Source: a virus. Taken from it: a stretch of DNA of 37,303 bases. Below the pieces are notes generated by a model, which saw only the letters and a list, made by a program, of their open reading frames with translations, was not told the origin of the DNA and did no database searches. Positions within the stretch are counted from its first letter, which is position 1. Every line of letters begins with the position of its first letter. A program made the translations under genes and the position numbers. The stretch covers positions 1 through 37,303 of IMG/VR virus record IMGVR_UViG_3300006737_000074; one strand, written 5' to 3'. Shown here piece after piece: positions 23,313-30,743 of the stretch.

Positions 23313-24152
23313 TTAAAATATATATCTAATTGTATCAAGATTAAAATAGTAAGAGTATAACTTTTTAAACTCTTCAATTAATCTTGTTTTATGTTTTATA
23401 GGATATCTCATGATACCTTTGCTATTCTTTTTTTCATATGCTCTTCTCATAAGCTCCTGTGCTTCTGGTGAAGCTTTAGCCATTTGATTAGCATGATTAG
23501 TTAATGCAATTACTTCACATTTATTTTCACCTGCAATTGCAGACACAAAATGAAATAACTCTTGATACTCATCCTTCCAACCTGGATAGAATACAAGTGG
23601 GCTATAATTAATATGAACTTCCCAACCTAGATCTTTTAATCTCTGAATTTCTTTTATTCTTAATTGAGTTTTTTGCATCTTAGGTTCTAATATATTAGCA
23701 TATGCTTGAGGCATGAGGCTGACCCTTACTCTTGGCTTTTTGTTGAACTTTTTAACGTCAAGTTTCAACAAACTAGGATACTTAGTTGCCATTGTAGTAT
23801 TAAGCTGAGGATGATCATCATATCTTTTGAGATAATCATGTAGACCACCTGGTATATATCTTTGCATTAATACCAAATCAGTATTACAAGCTATATCTAC
23901 CATAGTATATACAGGATCCTGTTGATCAGGAATCTTGGTAAAACCTTTCTCCCATTCTACAACAGACTGAAATATCTCATCAACGTTCTCATTTACAAAC
24001 ACTCTATGGCCATTATATCTAGACATATAACAATAGGTATCTACACAACCACCAAAGCATCCGTATATTAGATTTGGAGCTATACAGTTTGCACTATTAT
24101 TATTGTCTTTAGTAACTAAAGTTTTTGTTTTTTGAACTTTAATTTGATTCAT
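23313..24152 (-). CDS. Spore-photoproduct-lyase-like radical SAM protein
   Basis: 279 residues. An N-terminal iron-sulphur segment (NLIYGCFGGCVDTYCYM; C32, C36, C41) is followed by a body that resembles the spore photoproduct lyase family: RVRVSLMPQAYANILEP, then HINYSPLVFYPGWKDEYQELF (the family's SP....W...Y..L signature). Known members open thymine dimers with a 5'-deoxyadenosyl radical, so DNA repair in sunlit habitats or another DNA/nucleotide reaction is possible. The cysteine spacing here is CX3CX4C, not the usual CX3CX2C, which leaves open whether the cluster binds SAM normally. It overlaps the lipoprotein gene by 14 nt. Confidence 0.75.
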   Translation of the reverse strand: MNQIKVQKTKTLVTKDNNNSANCIAPNLIYGCFGGCVDTYCYMSRYNGHRVFVNENVDEIFQSVVEWEKGFTKIPDQQDPVYTMVDIACNTDLVLMQRYIPGGLHDYLKRYDDHPQLNTTMATKYPSLLKLDVKKFNKKPRVRVSLMPQAYANILEPKMQKTQLRIKEIQRLKDLGWEVHINYSPLVFYPGWKDEYQELFHFVSAIAGENKCEVIALTNHANQMAKASPEAQELMRRAYEKKNSKGIMRYPIKHKTRLIEEFKKLYSYYFNLDTIRYIF

Positions 24153-24522
24153 GTTCTGCTAATTTTGATCCTAGAAATTGATTTTCTTCTTCTAACATGC
24201 GGATGTAATCATCTAACTCATGACTAGTAGTATCTATAGGTATTATTGCTTGCATAGCACTACCACGGTCATTAAAATATATTACAAACTTATATCCATC
24301 CATCTCAAAGGTTTGTAAATACCTTGGGTCAGTGTCACTCTTGTAATATTTAACATCAATCAACTCAGCTTTATCCCATTTAGAATCTCTTAGTAAACTT
24401 TTTTTCTGATTTTCTTCTATAGTATCACAAGAAGCTAAGAACAATCCCATCATACATATAAGCCATATAGCAAAAAACCATAGGCCATATTTTTCTATTA
24501 CTTTTATTATTTTATCTCTCAT
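24139..24522 (-). CDS. Predicted phage lipoprotein (127 aa)
   Basis: Residues 1-32 form a lipoprotein signal: a basic start, a hydrophobic helix (WFFAIWLICMMGLFLA) and a lipobox ending in LASC, with Asp-Thr-Ile-Glu-Glu after the cysteine. Acidic residues just after the cysteine are part of the surface-export signal in Bacteroidota but also of inner-membrane retention in E. coli, so the side of the envelope is unclear. The mature part is a small alpha/beta domain with a helical end. Phage lipoproteins often block superinfection. It is first in its unit, with a structured hairpin region 12 nt before the ATG. Confidence 0.75.
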   Translation of the reverse strand: MRDKIIKVIEKYGLWFFAIWLICMMGLFLASCDTIEENQKKSLLRDSKWDKAELIDVKYYKSDTDPRYLQTFEMDGYKFVIYFNDRGSAMQAIIPIDTTSHELDDYIRMLEEENQFLGSKLAEHESN

Positions 24523-24532
24523 AATTTTAATT

Positions 24533-24597
24533 TAAAAAAGGGGTGGGCAGATGCTCACAGAATACACCCGCCCATAACAATCAATTATGGCTACCCC
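24533..24597 (-). terminator. Structured terminator or leader between two units
   Basis: GGGGT (24540-24544) can pair with ACCCC (24593-24597), enclosing the hairpin GCC-C-ATAA/TTATGGC (24570-24577 with 24585-24591, one bulge, 7-nt loop) and further GC-rich sequence. On the minus strand a T6 run follows the last C. It ends the MoxR/VWA unit and lies 12 nt before the lipoprotein start. Confidence 0.55.
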
Positions 24598-25814
24598 TAA
24601 AACGGTAGATCATCTGCAACTGTATATGCAGGCTTCAGTTTTAAGTCTGATGCTTTTAAATCAAATACTGAACGATCATCAGTTAAATGCACATATTTTA
24701 ATATTGTCTTACACATTTTATTTGTGATAGCACCAATAGCAAATTCTGTAAGTGCATTTTTACTATGCAGATGTTTTACTAAGAAACTAAATCCGTGAGC
24801 GGATCTACCATCTATAGAATTAACTTTATCCATTGTTTTTCTTAAAGATTTTACATTAACATGATTCCAATTTGAACAATATCTAAGTTTATGGTCATAA
24901 AATGCAAATATTAATGCAATTTTATCATAAGACTTTTCAATATTACAATTAGCCATCATTTCTAATGCTAAGCTAGCACTATCTGCATCATCTGAATTAA
25001 TCATATCAGATATTGTTTTGCAATCTTTAGGGCTCAATACAACAGAATCTTCATTACAAATATTTAATAAATTTGAATCTAAAACTAATCTTTCTTGCTT
25101 AGACATTTCCGCTAGTACATTATACATACTTGGGTCTTTGCAATAAAAAAGAGTAAAGCCTTTTTCTAATGGGCTCCTTCCATTACTTTTATCAAAGATA
25201 TTTGTTACTTGATTTTTCCAATTCCATGTTTGATATAAAATTTCAATATATACTAATGATTCAGGATCATCATTTTCCATCTGTTCTTTTAAAGCATACA
25301 ATTCAGAAGAAACATCATCACTAATATTTTGTGATATGTGCTCAATATAATCTGTAAATTGCTTAATTGAATGAACATCTTTATATGAATAATGAAATAA
25401 GTATTCTAAGTACTTCTTAGATGTAATAACATAATCTGCTGCTAATCTATTTCTAACAATAGAAACATCATATTTATCCTTTAGATTTTGCACTTTCATT
25501 TGAGGTAAATCTAGCTTTTTAGTTCTATAAAAAGACTTGTCCTTTAATGAAGAGCTATCTATTTCTTTTACATTATCTAATAAATTGCCAAATGGGCCTT
25601 CATACCGAGGTATTTTTTTATCATGCAAAATACCTTTAAAATAACCATATTTACCACAATCAGTAATAAGTTGTGCAGATTCCCTTATTGGGTTATTATA
25701 TGAGGAATCATCTTTCTCTGATATTGTTTTTACTCCACATACATTAAGACGTGAGTTATATGTAGCATCACTTAAACTAATTGATAAGTAATATATATTT
25801 TTTAATTTATTCAT
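24597..25814 (-). CDS. MoxR/VWA-cassette protein with SSB-like C-terminal tip (405 aa)
   Basis: No family recognised. It is a diverged paralogue of the protein encoded just upstream: both have a V(S/T)I......AD(Y/F)(V/I)IT stretch (here 117-131) and a helical segment with NSxDxxxxxxA (here 268-300). The C-terminus is VADDLPF, nearly the DDIPF tip by which bacterial SSB recruits its partner proteins; this suggests docking onto host or phage SSB-binding enzymes. It overlaps its paralogue by 4 nt (ATGA) and closes the cassette. It may form part of the substrate recognised by the MoxR ATPase. Cytoplasmic; no signal or membrane segment. Confidence 0.65.
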   Translation of the reverse strand: MNKLKNIYYLSISLSDATYNSRLNVCGVKTISEKDDSSYNNPIRESAQLITDCGKYGYFKGILHDKKIPRYEGPFGNLLDNVKEIDSSSLKDKSFYRTKKLDLPQMKVQNLKDKYDVSIVRNRLAADYVITSKKYLEYLFHYSYKDVHSIKQFTDYIEHISQNISDDVSSELYALKEQMENDDPESLVYIEILYQTWNWKNQVTNIFDKSNGRSPLEKGFTLFYCKDPSMYNVLAEMSKQERLVLDSNLLNICNEDSVVLSPKDCKTISDMINSDDADSASLALEMMANCNIEKSYDKIALIFAFYDHKLRYCSNWNHVNVKSLRKTMDKVNSIDGRSAHGFSFLVKHLHSKNALTEFAIGAITNKMCKTILKYVHLTDDRSVFDLKASDLKLKPAYTVADDLPF

Positions 25815-26839
25815 TTTAAGTATTTTTTATATTCTGGTTTTACACTTACTTTAAATACATAAAGTTCTCTATTATGTATAGAGATTTCTGTACGTACTAT
25901 TCTTTCTAGATATCTAAATGATTCATTAGTTAGTTTTTCTTCTTTTTCAAGTTTCATAATCATTTCTTCTGCTGAAGAATGATATAGTTCACTTAACTCA
26001 GCTTTTTCTAACCAATACTTTACATCTTTATCTCTATTAAAATTATGAGTATAACTATATAACTTTTGAGCTAGCTCCCATAATAAATGAGGCTTTTTTG
26101 TATAGTCAATAGTTGGTAAAATTTTAGCAGCAACTGCTATATTTTCACTGTCATATGAATTAACCCAATCACCTATTTCTTTTACTAAAGTTTCAGTTAA
26201 ATCTATTTTATTAGCTGATGCATGTAAAATAGTTTCTTCATTTATAACCTCTAGTTCTCCAGTGTCCACAAGATGTGCAATATTTAAAGCTAATCCTGTG
26301 ATACCCCATTCATCCATTAGACTTATAGGACTACTGCATTGATAACTTGGTATTCCGCGATCATCCCACTTATAATCCCATATAACCGGACAATGGTGAG
26401 ATTGTATAACTCCTATTCCGGGAACATCTTCAGGTTTAAAAGCCTCATAATTCCATAATCTATACATAAGTCTGCTGGTTTTTATTCTTTCACCATTACT
26501 AAACTTTTCATAAAGATCATCATTTGTTATTATAAAATCAGCTTTTTCATAGTCATTTGTTATAGTAACTTTATGTTCTTTACAAGCGGCTTTTAATCTA
26601 TCTTGTGTAACAGAACCTCCTGACATTATAAAAGCCCTTTTGTAGTTCTGTATTTTAGTACCATCAATAGTTTCATCTGTTAGCAAGTCTTTTACTTTTT
26701 CAAAAGTAGTTTGATCTTGTGTTATAAGCACATCTTCCACTAGGCTGGAAGTAACGACCCCATAAAAGGGGTCATTATCCAAGCCAAAATGTTTCAATGC
26801 ATCATTATCATAATCTTGATAAACATTTTTATTTGCCAT
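25811..26839 (-). CDS. MoxR/VWA-cassette protein with BRCT-like segment (342 aa)
   Basis: No family certain. Residues 67-112 (YKRAFIMSGGSVTQD... followed by VTITNDYEKADFIITNDD) have the rhythm of a BRCT domain: a strand, a conserved GG, a helix, a second strand and an AD-hhhT end. Residues 222-260 contain the helical NSYDSENIAVAAK motif shared with its neighbour and with the 125-residue protein upstream of the VWA gene. It starts 1 nt after the MoxR stop and overlaps the next gene by 4 nt, so ATPase and paralogues are made together. A link to DNA-end or protein recognition is inference. Confidence 0.65.
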   Translation of the reverse strand: MANKNVYQDYDNDALKHFGLDNDPFYGVVTSSLVEDVLITQDQTTFEKVKDLLTDETIDGTKIQNYKRAFIMSGGSVTQDRLKAACKEHKVTITNDYEKADFIITNDDLYEKFSNGERIKTSRLMYRLWNYEAFKPEDVPGIGVIQSHHCPVIWDYKWDDRGIPSYQCSSPISLMDEWGITGLALNIAHLVDTGELEVINEETILHASANKIDLTETLVKEIGDWVNSYDSENIAVAAKILPTIDYTKKPHLLWELAQKLYSYTHNFNRDKDVKYWLEKAELSELYHSSAEEMIMKLEKEEKLTNESFRYLERIVRTEISIHNRELYVFKVSVKPEYKKYLK

Positions 26840-26840
26840 A

Positions 26841-28115
26841 TTATTTTACAGTCATTTTAATTATTTCCGGCTTCATCATAAGTTTATTAAACTTTTGTTT
26901 GTTGCCATTAAATATAGTTCTCACAACTAGATACTTAAGATCATTTGTGAAATATTCTTTTGTGCATAGGATTTCCAATCTATCAGTAATCTTTTGATTG
27001 ATTGTATTATCTTTTGAATACACAACTGCAAAGTTTGCAAGTCTTGTTGCAAGTGTTGATGCAATATCTGCACGATATGCGTCATCTTTACCAATGCAAC
27101 CGGTTAATTCACCTAAAATATATTGCTCATTATCATGAGTTAATAAATCTTTTGGTGTAACAAGTTTATCTAACTTATTATTAATAAACACGGTAAACAT
27201 AGATGCAAATTCATCACCAACACTACCTTCACCAATCATTTGGATATAAGGTAAGCTATCTTCAAAACTTTCAAAACTAGATATTGCATTAAAGAATGTA
27301 GTAATAGCACGAGCATTTGTTTCTTGTGTAACAAGCTCTGGATGTAACAACATAAAGTTAATACACCTTGTATCAATACCTTCTTCTTCTGCCCAACGAG
27401 CCCAACAGTTCACATCAAACTGCAAATTAGCAGTAATGTAACGTGTCTTCTGAGCTGCATCAACAGAATTAACCATATAGTCTCCATTATCCGGATTTGC
27501 GGTTAATACAATATGCCAATCTTCAGGAAGTGACCAAGAGATATACGTCTGACGATCTATCAGCTCCATTACGGCTTGAATAAATCTAACGTCTGCACGG
27601 TTCCAGTCATCTAAAAGGAGGATACCACCTTTTTTCTTTCCTGAAATCCACTCTGGCGCACAATATGACATACGGTTTTTACCTGTCATCTTGTAACCAT
27701 TGCTCAAATAATCACTAACAGCGAGCTCACTTACCCACTGCCCAATCTTCTTTGTAACAGAATTATTAGATGCTAGTTTAGCAACATCATTAGATGCTGC
27801 AGACTTTGCACCGTAGTTTACAGTGTCACCTTTAGATGGAATGTTAACTACTTGTTCTTTATACATCTGGAACTCTCTTACTGGGAAACCAACAAGATCA
27901 CCAAGTTCTTCAATCTGAGCTAAATTTAACTTAACAAAATCCATGTCATGATCTTCAGCGATCTGTTTAACGGTAGATGTTTTACCAATACCTGATTCAC
28001 CAAGAACTTCTACTGCAACAGGTAGTTTACCCTGTCCTTGTAGAAATCTATTATTATTTATAATGTGCTTCATAAAGCCATTTAAGTCATCAATGTTTAA
28101 ATTTACTTGTGCCAT
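26841..28115 (-). CDS. MoxR-type AAA+ ATPase
   Basis: 424 residues. Walker A is GESGIGKTS (39-47), Walker B ILLLDDWNRAD (165-175, the MoxR-style D-x-NRA), and sensor 1 TANPDNGDY (205-213) followed by the VNSVDAAQKTRY stretch that in MoxR proteins is LPEAxLDRF. MoxR ATPases act as chaperones, usually with a VWA-domain partner, to remodel or load cofactors into other proteins. The partner is the gene just upstream (10-nt gap). The start follows AACAATT with no Shine-Dalgarno. Base composition is a little higher in GC than in the paralogues that follow. Confidence 0.9.
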   Translation of the reverse strand: MAQVNLNIDDLNGFMKHIINNNRFLQGQGKLPVAVEVLGESGIGKTSTVKQIAEDHDMDFVKLNLAQIEELGDLVGFPVREFQMYKEQVVNIPSKGDTVNYGAKSAASNDVAKLASNNSVTKKIGQWVSELAVSDYLSNGYKMTGKNRMSYCAPEWISGKKKGGILLLDDWNRADVRFIQAVMELIDRQTYISWSLPEDWHIVLTANPDNGDYMVNSVDAAQKTRYITANLQFDVNCWARWAEEEGIDTRCINFMLLHPELVTQETNARAITTFFNAISSFESFEDSLPYIQMIGEGSVGDEFASMFTVFINNKLDKLVTPKDLLTHDNEQYILGELTGCIGKDDAYRADIASTLATRLANFAVVYSKDNTINQKITDRLEILCTKEYFTNDLKYLVVRTIFNGNKQKFNKLMMKPEIIKMTVK

Positions 28116-28125
28116 AATTGTTTTT

Positions 28126-29280
28126 TTAATTTAATTGTATTTTTTGTCCTGGTAGTTCTTCATTGACGTTGCAATGACTGCTGTGAACCCAAAGTGTATT
28201 ATTGGGACAGTTTTCCGGAGCCCAAGCTTCTCCATCTGTAAAATATATAAGAGCTGTATAACTCTTTTTCTCATTATAGTGATCTACTACGGGTTGAAAT
28301 GATGTACCACCTCTACCGTGTATCTCCCAATCCATTTTAGGATTAAAATCCTTAACAGATTTAATTCTTGTATCACATTGTACAATTGTAATTTTATGAC
28401 CAGTCTTGTGCATATGAACTAATTCAGAGAAAAACTCTTTTAATTCATCATTGCTAACTGATCCGGATGTATCAACACCCACACATATATGATTTTTGAA
28501 CTTAATCTTCAAACCGGGATTCTCAAAGTACCTCTTATTATATTTACGTCTTAGTTTTTTTGTAAAAACTATACTAGAGTTACCAACAAATCTTCTAAGA
28601 TAACCACGCCAATCAAACTTTGGAGGTTCTGTATGACGTAATCTTTCAATAAGATCAGCTAATTCACCTGGAATATTACCACATCTTTTTTCAGTTGCAT
28701 CTGCATTCTCTTTGAGTCTATGCTCAATTTGTTTTTCAATCAACTTTTTTTCTGCTTCAGGTAAATCTTCAAATTCTTCCCATGTAGCATGACATTGAGG
28801 AGTTGTACCGTCCATCTGACTAAGTAAGCCATCCAATGATGGACATGTTCCATTTTGTTTTGCTTGACTTAACAAATCATAATATACATCTGTACCTGCT
28901 CTTGTAGGAAGTTTCAATTCAGGAAATGTATCCAGAGTTAATCCACCTTCTGGCAAATAATTAGGATCTATATATTGATTGATCTCTATATCAGCAGCTA
29001 TATTAAATAACTTCTTATCATCATAACGTTCTCTTGTAGTAAGATGACCAAAAGATATATGTAATAGTTCATGTTTTAATAAACCTATTCTGTGATTCTC
29101 ACTTAAATTTGTGAAAAATTCAGGATTAACTGCTAGTTGTGCGCCAATGCCATTCTTACTAACACCAGCTGTAGGAATATCCTCTCTATAAACCTTATTA
29201 AGGCCAACCAAAAAGAGCCCATAAAAGGGCTCTGTAAATATTAATGTTTTACTTGTTTTTGATACTAAATTTGCTACCAT
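28126..29280 (-). CDS. Metallopeptidase-like plus VWA domain protein (DUF2201 type)
   Basis: 384 residues. The N-terminal half has a zinc-peptidase motif H70-E71-L-L-H74 with H79 nearby (LLKHELLHISFGH), and D/N-rich sequence after it (FNIAADIEINQ), as in the DUF2201 N-terminal domain. The C-terminal half is a von Willebrand A domain with a complete metal site: D270-T-S272-G-S274, T326 (GGTSFQP) and D349 (YFTDGE). VWA proteins of this kind pair with MoxR ATPases, encoded here next. Whether the peptidase site cuts a target or is structural is unknown. It overlaps the gene before it by 7 nt. Confidence 0.88.
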   Translation of the reverse strand: MVANLVSKTSKTLIFTEPFYGLFLVGLNKVYREDIPTAGVSKNGIGAQLAVNPEFFTNLSENHRIGLLKHELLHISFGHLTTRERYDDKKLFNIAADIEINQYIDPNYLPEGGLTLDTFPELKLPTRAGTDVYYDLLSQAKQNGTCPSLDGLLSQMDGTTPQCHATWEEFEDLPEAEKKLIEKQIEHRLKENADATEKRCGNIPGELADLIERLRHTEPPKFDWRGYLRRFVGNSSIVFTKKLRRKYNKRYFENPGLKIKFKNHICVGVDTSGSVSNDELKEFFSELVHMHKTGHKITIVQCDTRIKSVKDFNPKMDWEIHGRGGTSFQPVVDHYNEKKSYTALIYFTDGEAWAPENCPNNTLWVHSSHCNVNEELPGQKIQLN

Positions 29281-29651
29281 ATTACTTCGTATTTTCCATC
29301 TATAAAATTATATTCTTTAGTCAAATGTTGAAAATGCTCAAGAACCAATGTTTCATAAATTTTTTTTATGTTATCTATATTTGAATCTTTTGATCCTTTT
29401 ATACAATTATATATTTCTGCCATTGTTAAGTCATTAAATCCCCATTTACTCTGACCTAACATTTCGATCAATGCTGATCTACCTTGATAAGTAGTTTTTT
29501 TTAAAAATAATCTTATCAACTCTTCACAAGGATTTAAATTTTTTATTGTTTCTAATGCCATTTGTATGTCTTCATTATTGCTTGACTGAAGCATTTGGCT
29601 TAAGTTTTTAAAAACCTCTACATCTATTACTACTATTTTTTCTTTTGTCAT
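29274..29651 (-). CDS. Small helical-repeat protein ahead of the VWA gene (125 aa)
   Basis: Not recognised. Residues 17-50 (LSQMLQSSNNEDIQMALETI and on) form a HEAT-like helical hairpin that also occurs in both paralogues at the end of the cassette, with the pattern L..M/W..S.D/N.......A...I. It overlaps the VWA gene by 7 nt and follows the previous gene without a gap, so it belongs to the same unit. It may be an adaptor for the MoxR/VWA machine; this is inference from shared motif and position. Confidence 0.6.
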   Translation of the reverse strand: MTKEKIVVIDVEVFKNLSQMLQSSNNEDIQMALETIKNLNPCEELIRLFLKKTTYQGRSALIEMLGQSKWGFNDLTMAEIYNCIKGSKDSNIDNIKKIYETLVLEHFQHLTKEYNFIDGKYEVIW

Positions 29652-29999
29652 TTAATCTTCAATTTTTAAAGTTTTTCTCATCCAATCTGGTTTTTCTTTT
29701 CTGTTCATATGAACAATCCATTCTTTAGCTGAGGGAATGTAATTATTACAATCTTCTTTGACATGCTGCTCTCCAACATATCTTGTATACACGGTTTTAC
29801 CGTCTGAATTTTTAAACTTTTTTCCAAAGATTATTTCACATTCAAAAATACCTTCACTGTGATGACGATACAATCTATGCATAGAATGACCTATCCATCT
29901 TTTTGTTTCATCAAACCAATCATGTATTTTAATATAATCTTCTGGGATGCCTCCCCATTTTTTAACTGAGGATTTGGCATGCATTAAAGGATGTGCCAT
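29652..29999 (-). CDS. DUF6915-like small protein
   Basis: 115 residues matching a small conserved family I recall as DUF6915: start MAHPLMHAKSSVKKWGG, PEDYIKIHDWFDETK, then HRLYRHHSEGIFECE, IFG, NSDGK, RYVGEQHVKED and a C-terminal I.....W..H. The many conserved His, Asp and Glu residues suggest a metal site or an enzyme, but no reaction is known to me. It overlaps the gene before by 1 nt and abuts the next. Confidence 0.7.
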   Translation of the reverse strand: MAHPLMHAKSSVKKWGGIPEDYIKIHDWFDETKRWIGHSMHRLYRHHSEGIFECEIIFGKKFKNSDGKTVYTRYVGEQHVKEDCNNYIPSAKEWIVHMNRKEKPDWMRKTLKIED

Positions 30000-30379
30000 T
30001 ATTTAAAGATGCTTGAAGACCAATCATATTCATCTACTGTTCGTTGATAATAGTTACATTCTACTTTAAAATCAGTTAAATATAATTCTAAAGTACCATA
30101 ACCTCCATCATTATTAACCCAGTCACCGCCATAACTATTAACAGCATCTTCTATTTTATCATATACAAAGTCTTCTACTTTACCTACTGTTCTTTTATAT
30201 ATCTTATCTTCACTTAAATATAACTCTAGGTTTATTTCTTCACCTTCTTTAGAATAAAATAATGTTTCATATACGTCTCCTGAATCTCCTTGTCCGTCAA
30301 AGTTAGAAACAACTTTATAGACACCGTAATCTTTAAGTCTTCCTATTATTGGAAGCATTTCTATTGGTTCTTTTGCCAT
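29999..30379 (-). CDS. DUF6878-like small protein
   Basis: 126 residues. VVSNFDGQGDSGDV and GGDWVNNDGGYGTLEL match the two signatures of a small conserved family I recall as DUF6878 (YDGxGDSG...GWExNDGxxG). No function is known to me; it is acidic and probably binds a partner. The start lies 47 nt inside the RusA gene, in another frame, a deep overlap that implies co-translation. Confidence 0.6.
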   Translation of the reverse strand: MAKEPIEMLPIIGRLKDYGVYKVVSNFDGQGDSGDVYETLFYSKEGEEINLELYLSEDKIYKRTVGKVEDFVYDKIEDAVNSYGGDWVNNDGGYGTLELYLTDFKVECNYYQRTVDEYDWSSSIFK

Positions 30380-30743
30380 TTTTTATTATTTCAATTATTA
30401 CGCCTGGTTTTTCTTTATCATATTTATAAGGCTTGAACACAGGGATCATGTTGACCATATTGTCATCTTCAATCCAACCATGTGTTACCATATCATCTTG
30501 CACTGTTTGCGCAGGATTTATGTAATCAAACTTATGTTTAGTACCACGAATAAAAGTGAAAGCAATTGTAACTGGTAGTTTATGCTTCTTCAGTTCTTTT
30601 TGAAACTGAGGGGCATACTTTTGATAGATAGATTTAGTATCTTTTCTATATTTCATAACTGTTTTACTAGATATGAAGTACTTGCCTGTCCAACGTCTTC
30701 CATTCTTACTTGATGGTACATTTCCTGGGATAAACCATTTCAT
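30333..30743 (-). CDS. RusA-like Holliday junction resolvase
   Basis: 136 residues, the usual length. It begins with the RusA-type GNVPSSKNGRRWTG, followed by the helical Y..........A part, TIAFTFIRGTKHKFDYIN and AQTVQDDMVTHGWIEDDN, which contains the catalytic aspartates of the family (D of FDYIN, the paired DD, and IEDDN). It cuts four-way DNA junctions produced by recombination or replication. It overlaps the primase stop by 4 nt and the next gene by 47 nt. Confidence 0.88.
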   Translation of the reverse strand: MKWFIPGNVPSSKNGRRWTGKYFISSKTVMKYRKDTKSIYQKYAPQFQKELKKHKLPVTIAFTFIRGTKHKFDYINPAQTVQDDMVTHGWIEDDNMVNMIPVFKPYKYDKEKPGVIIEIIKNGKRTNRNASNNRKT

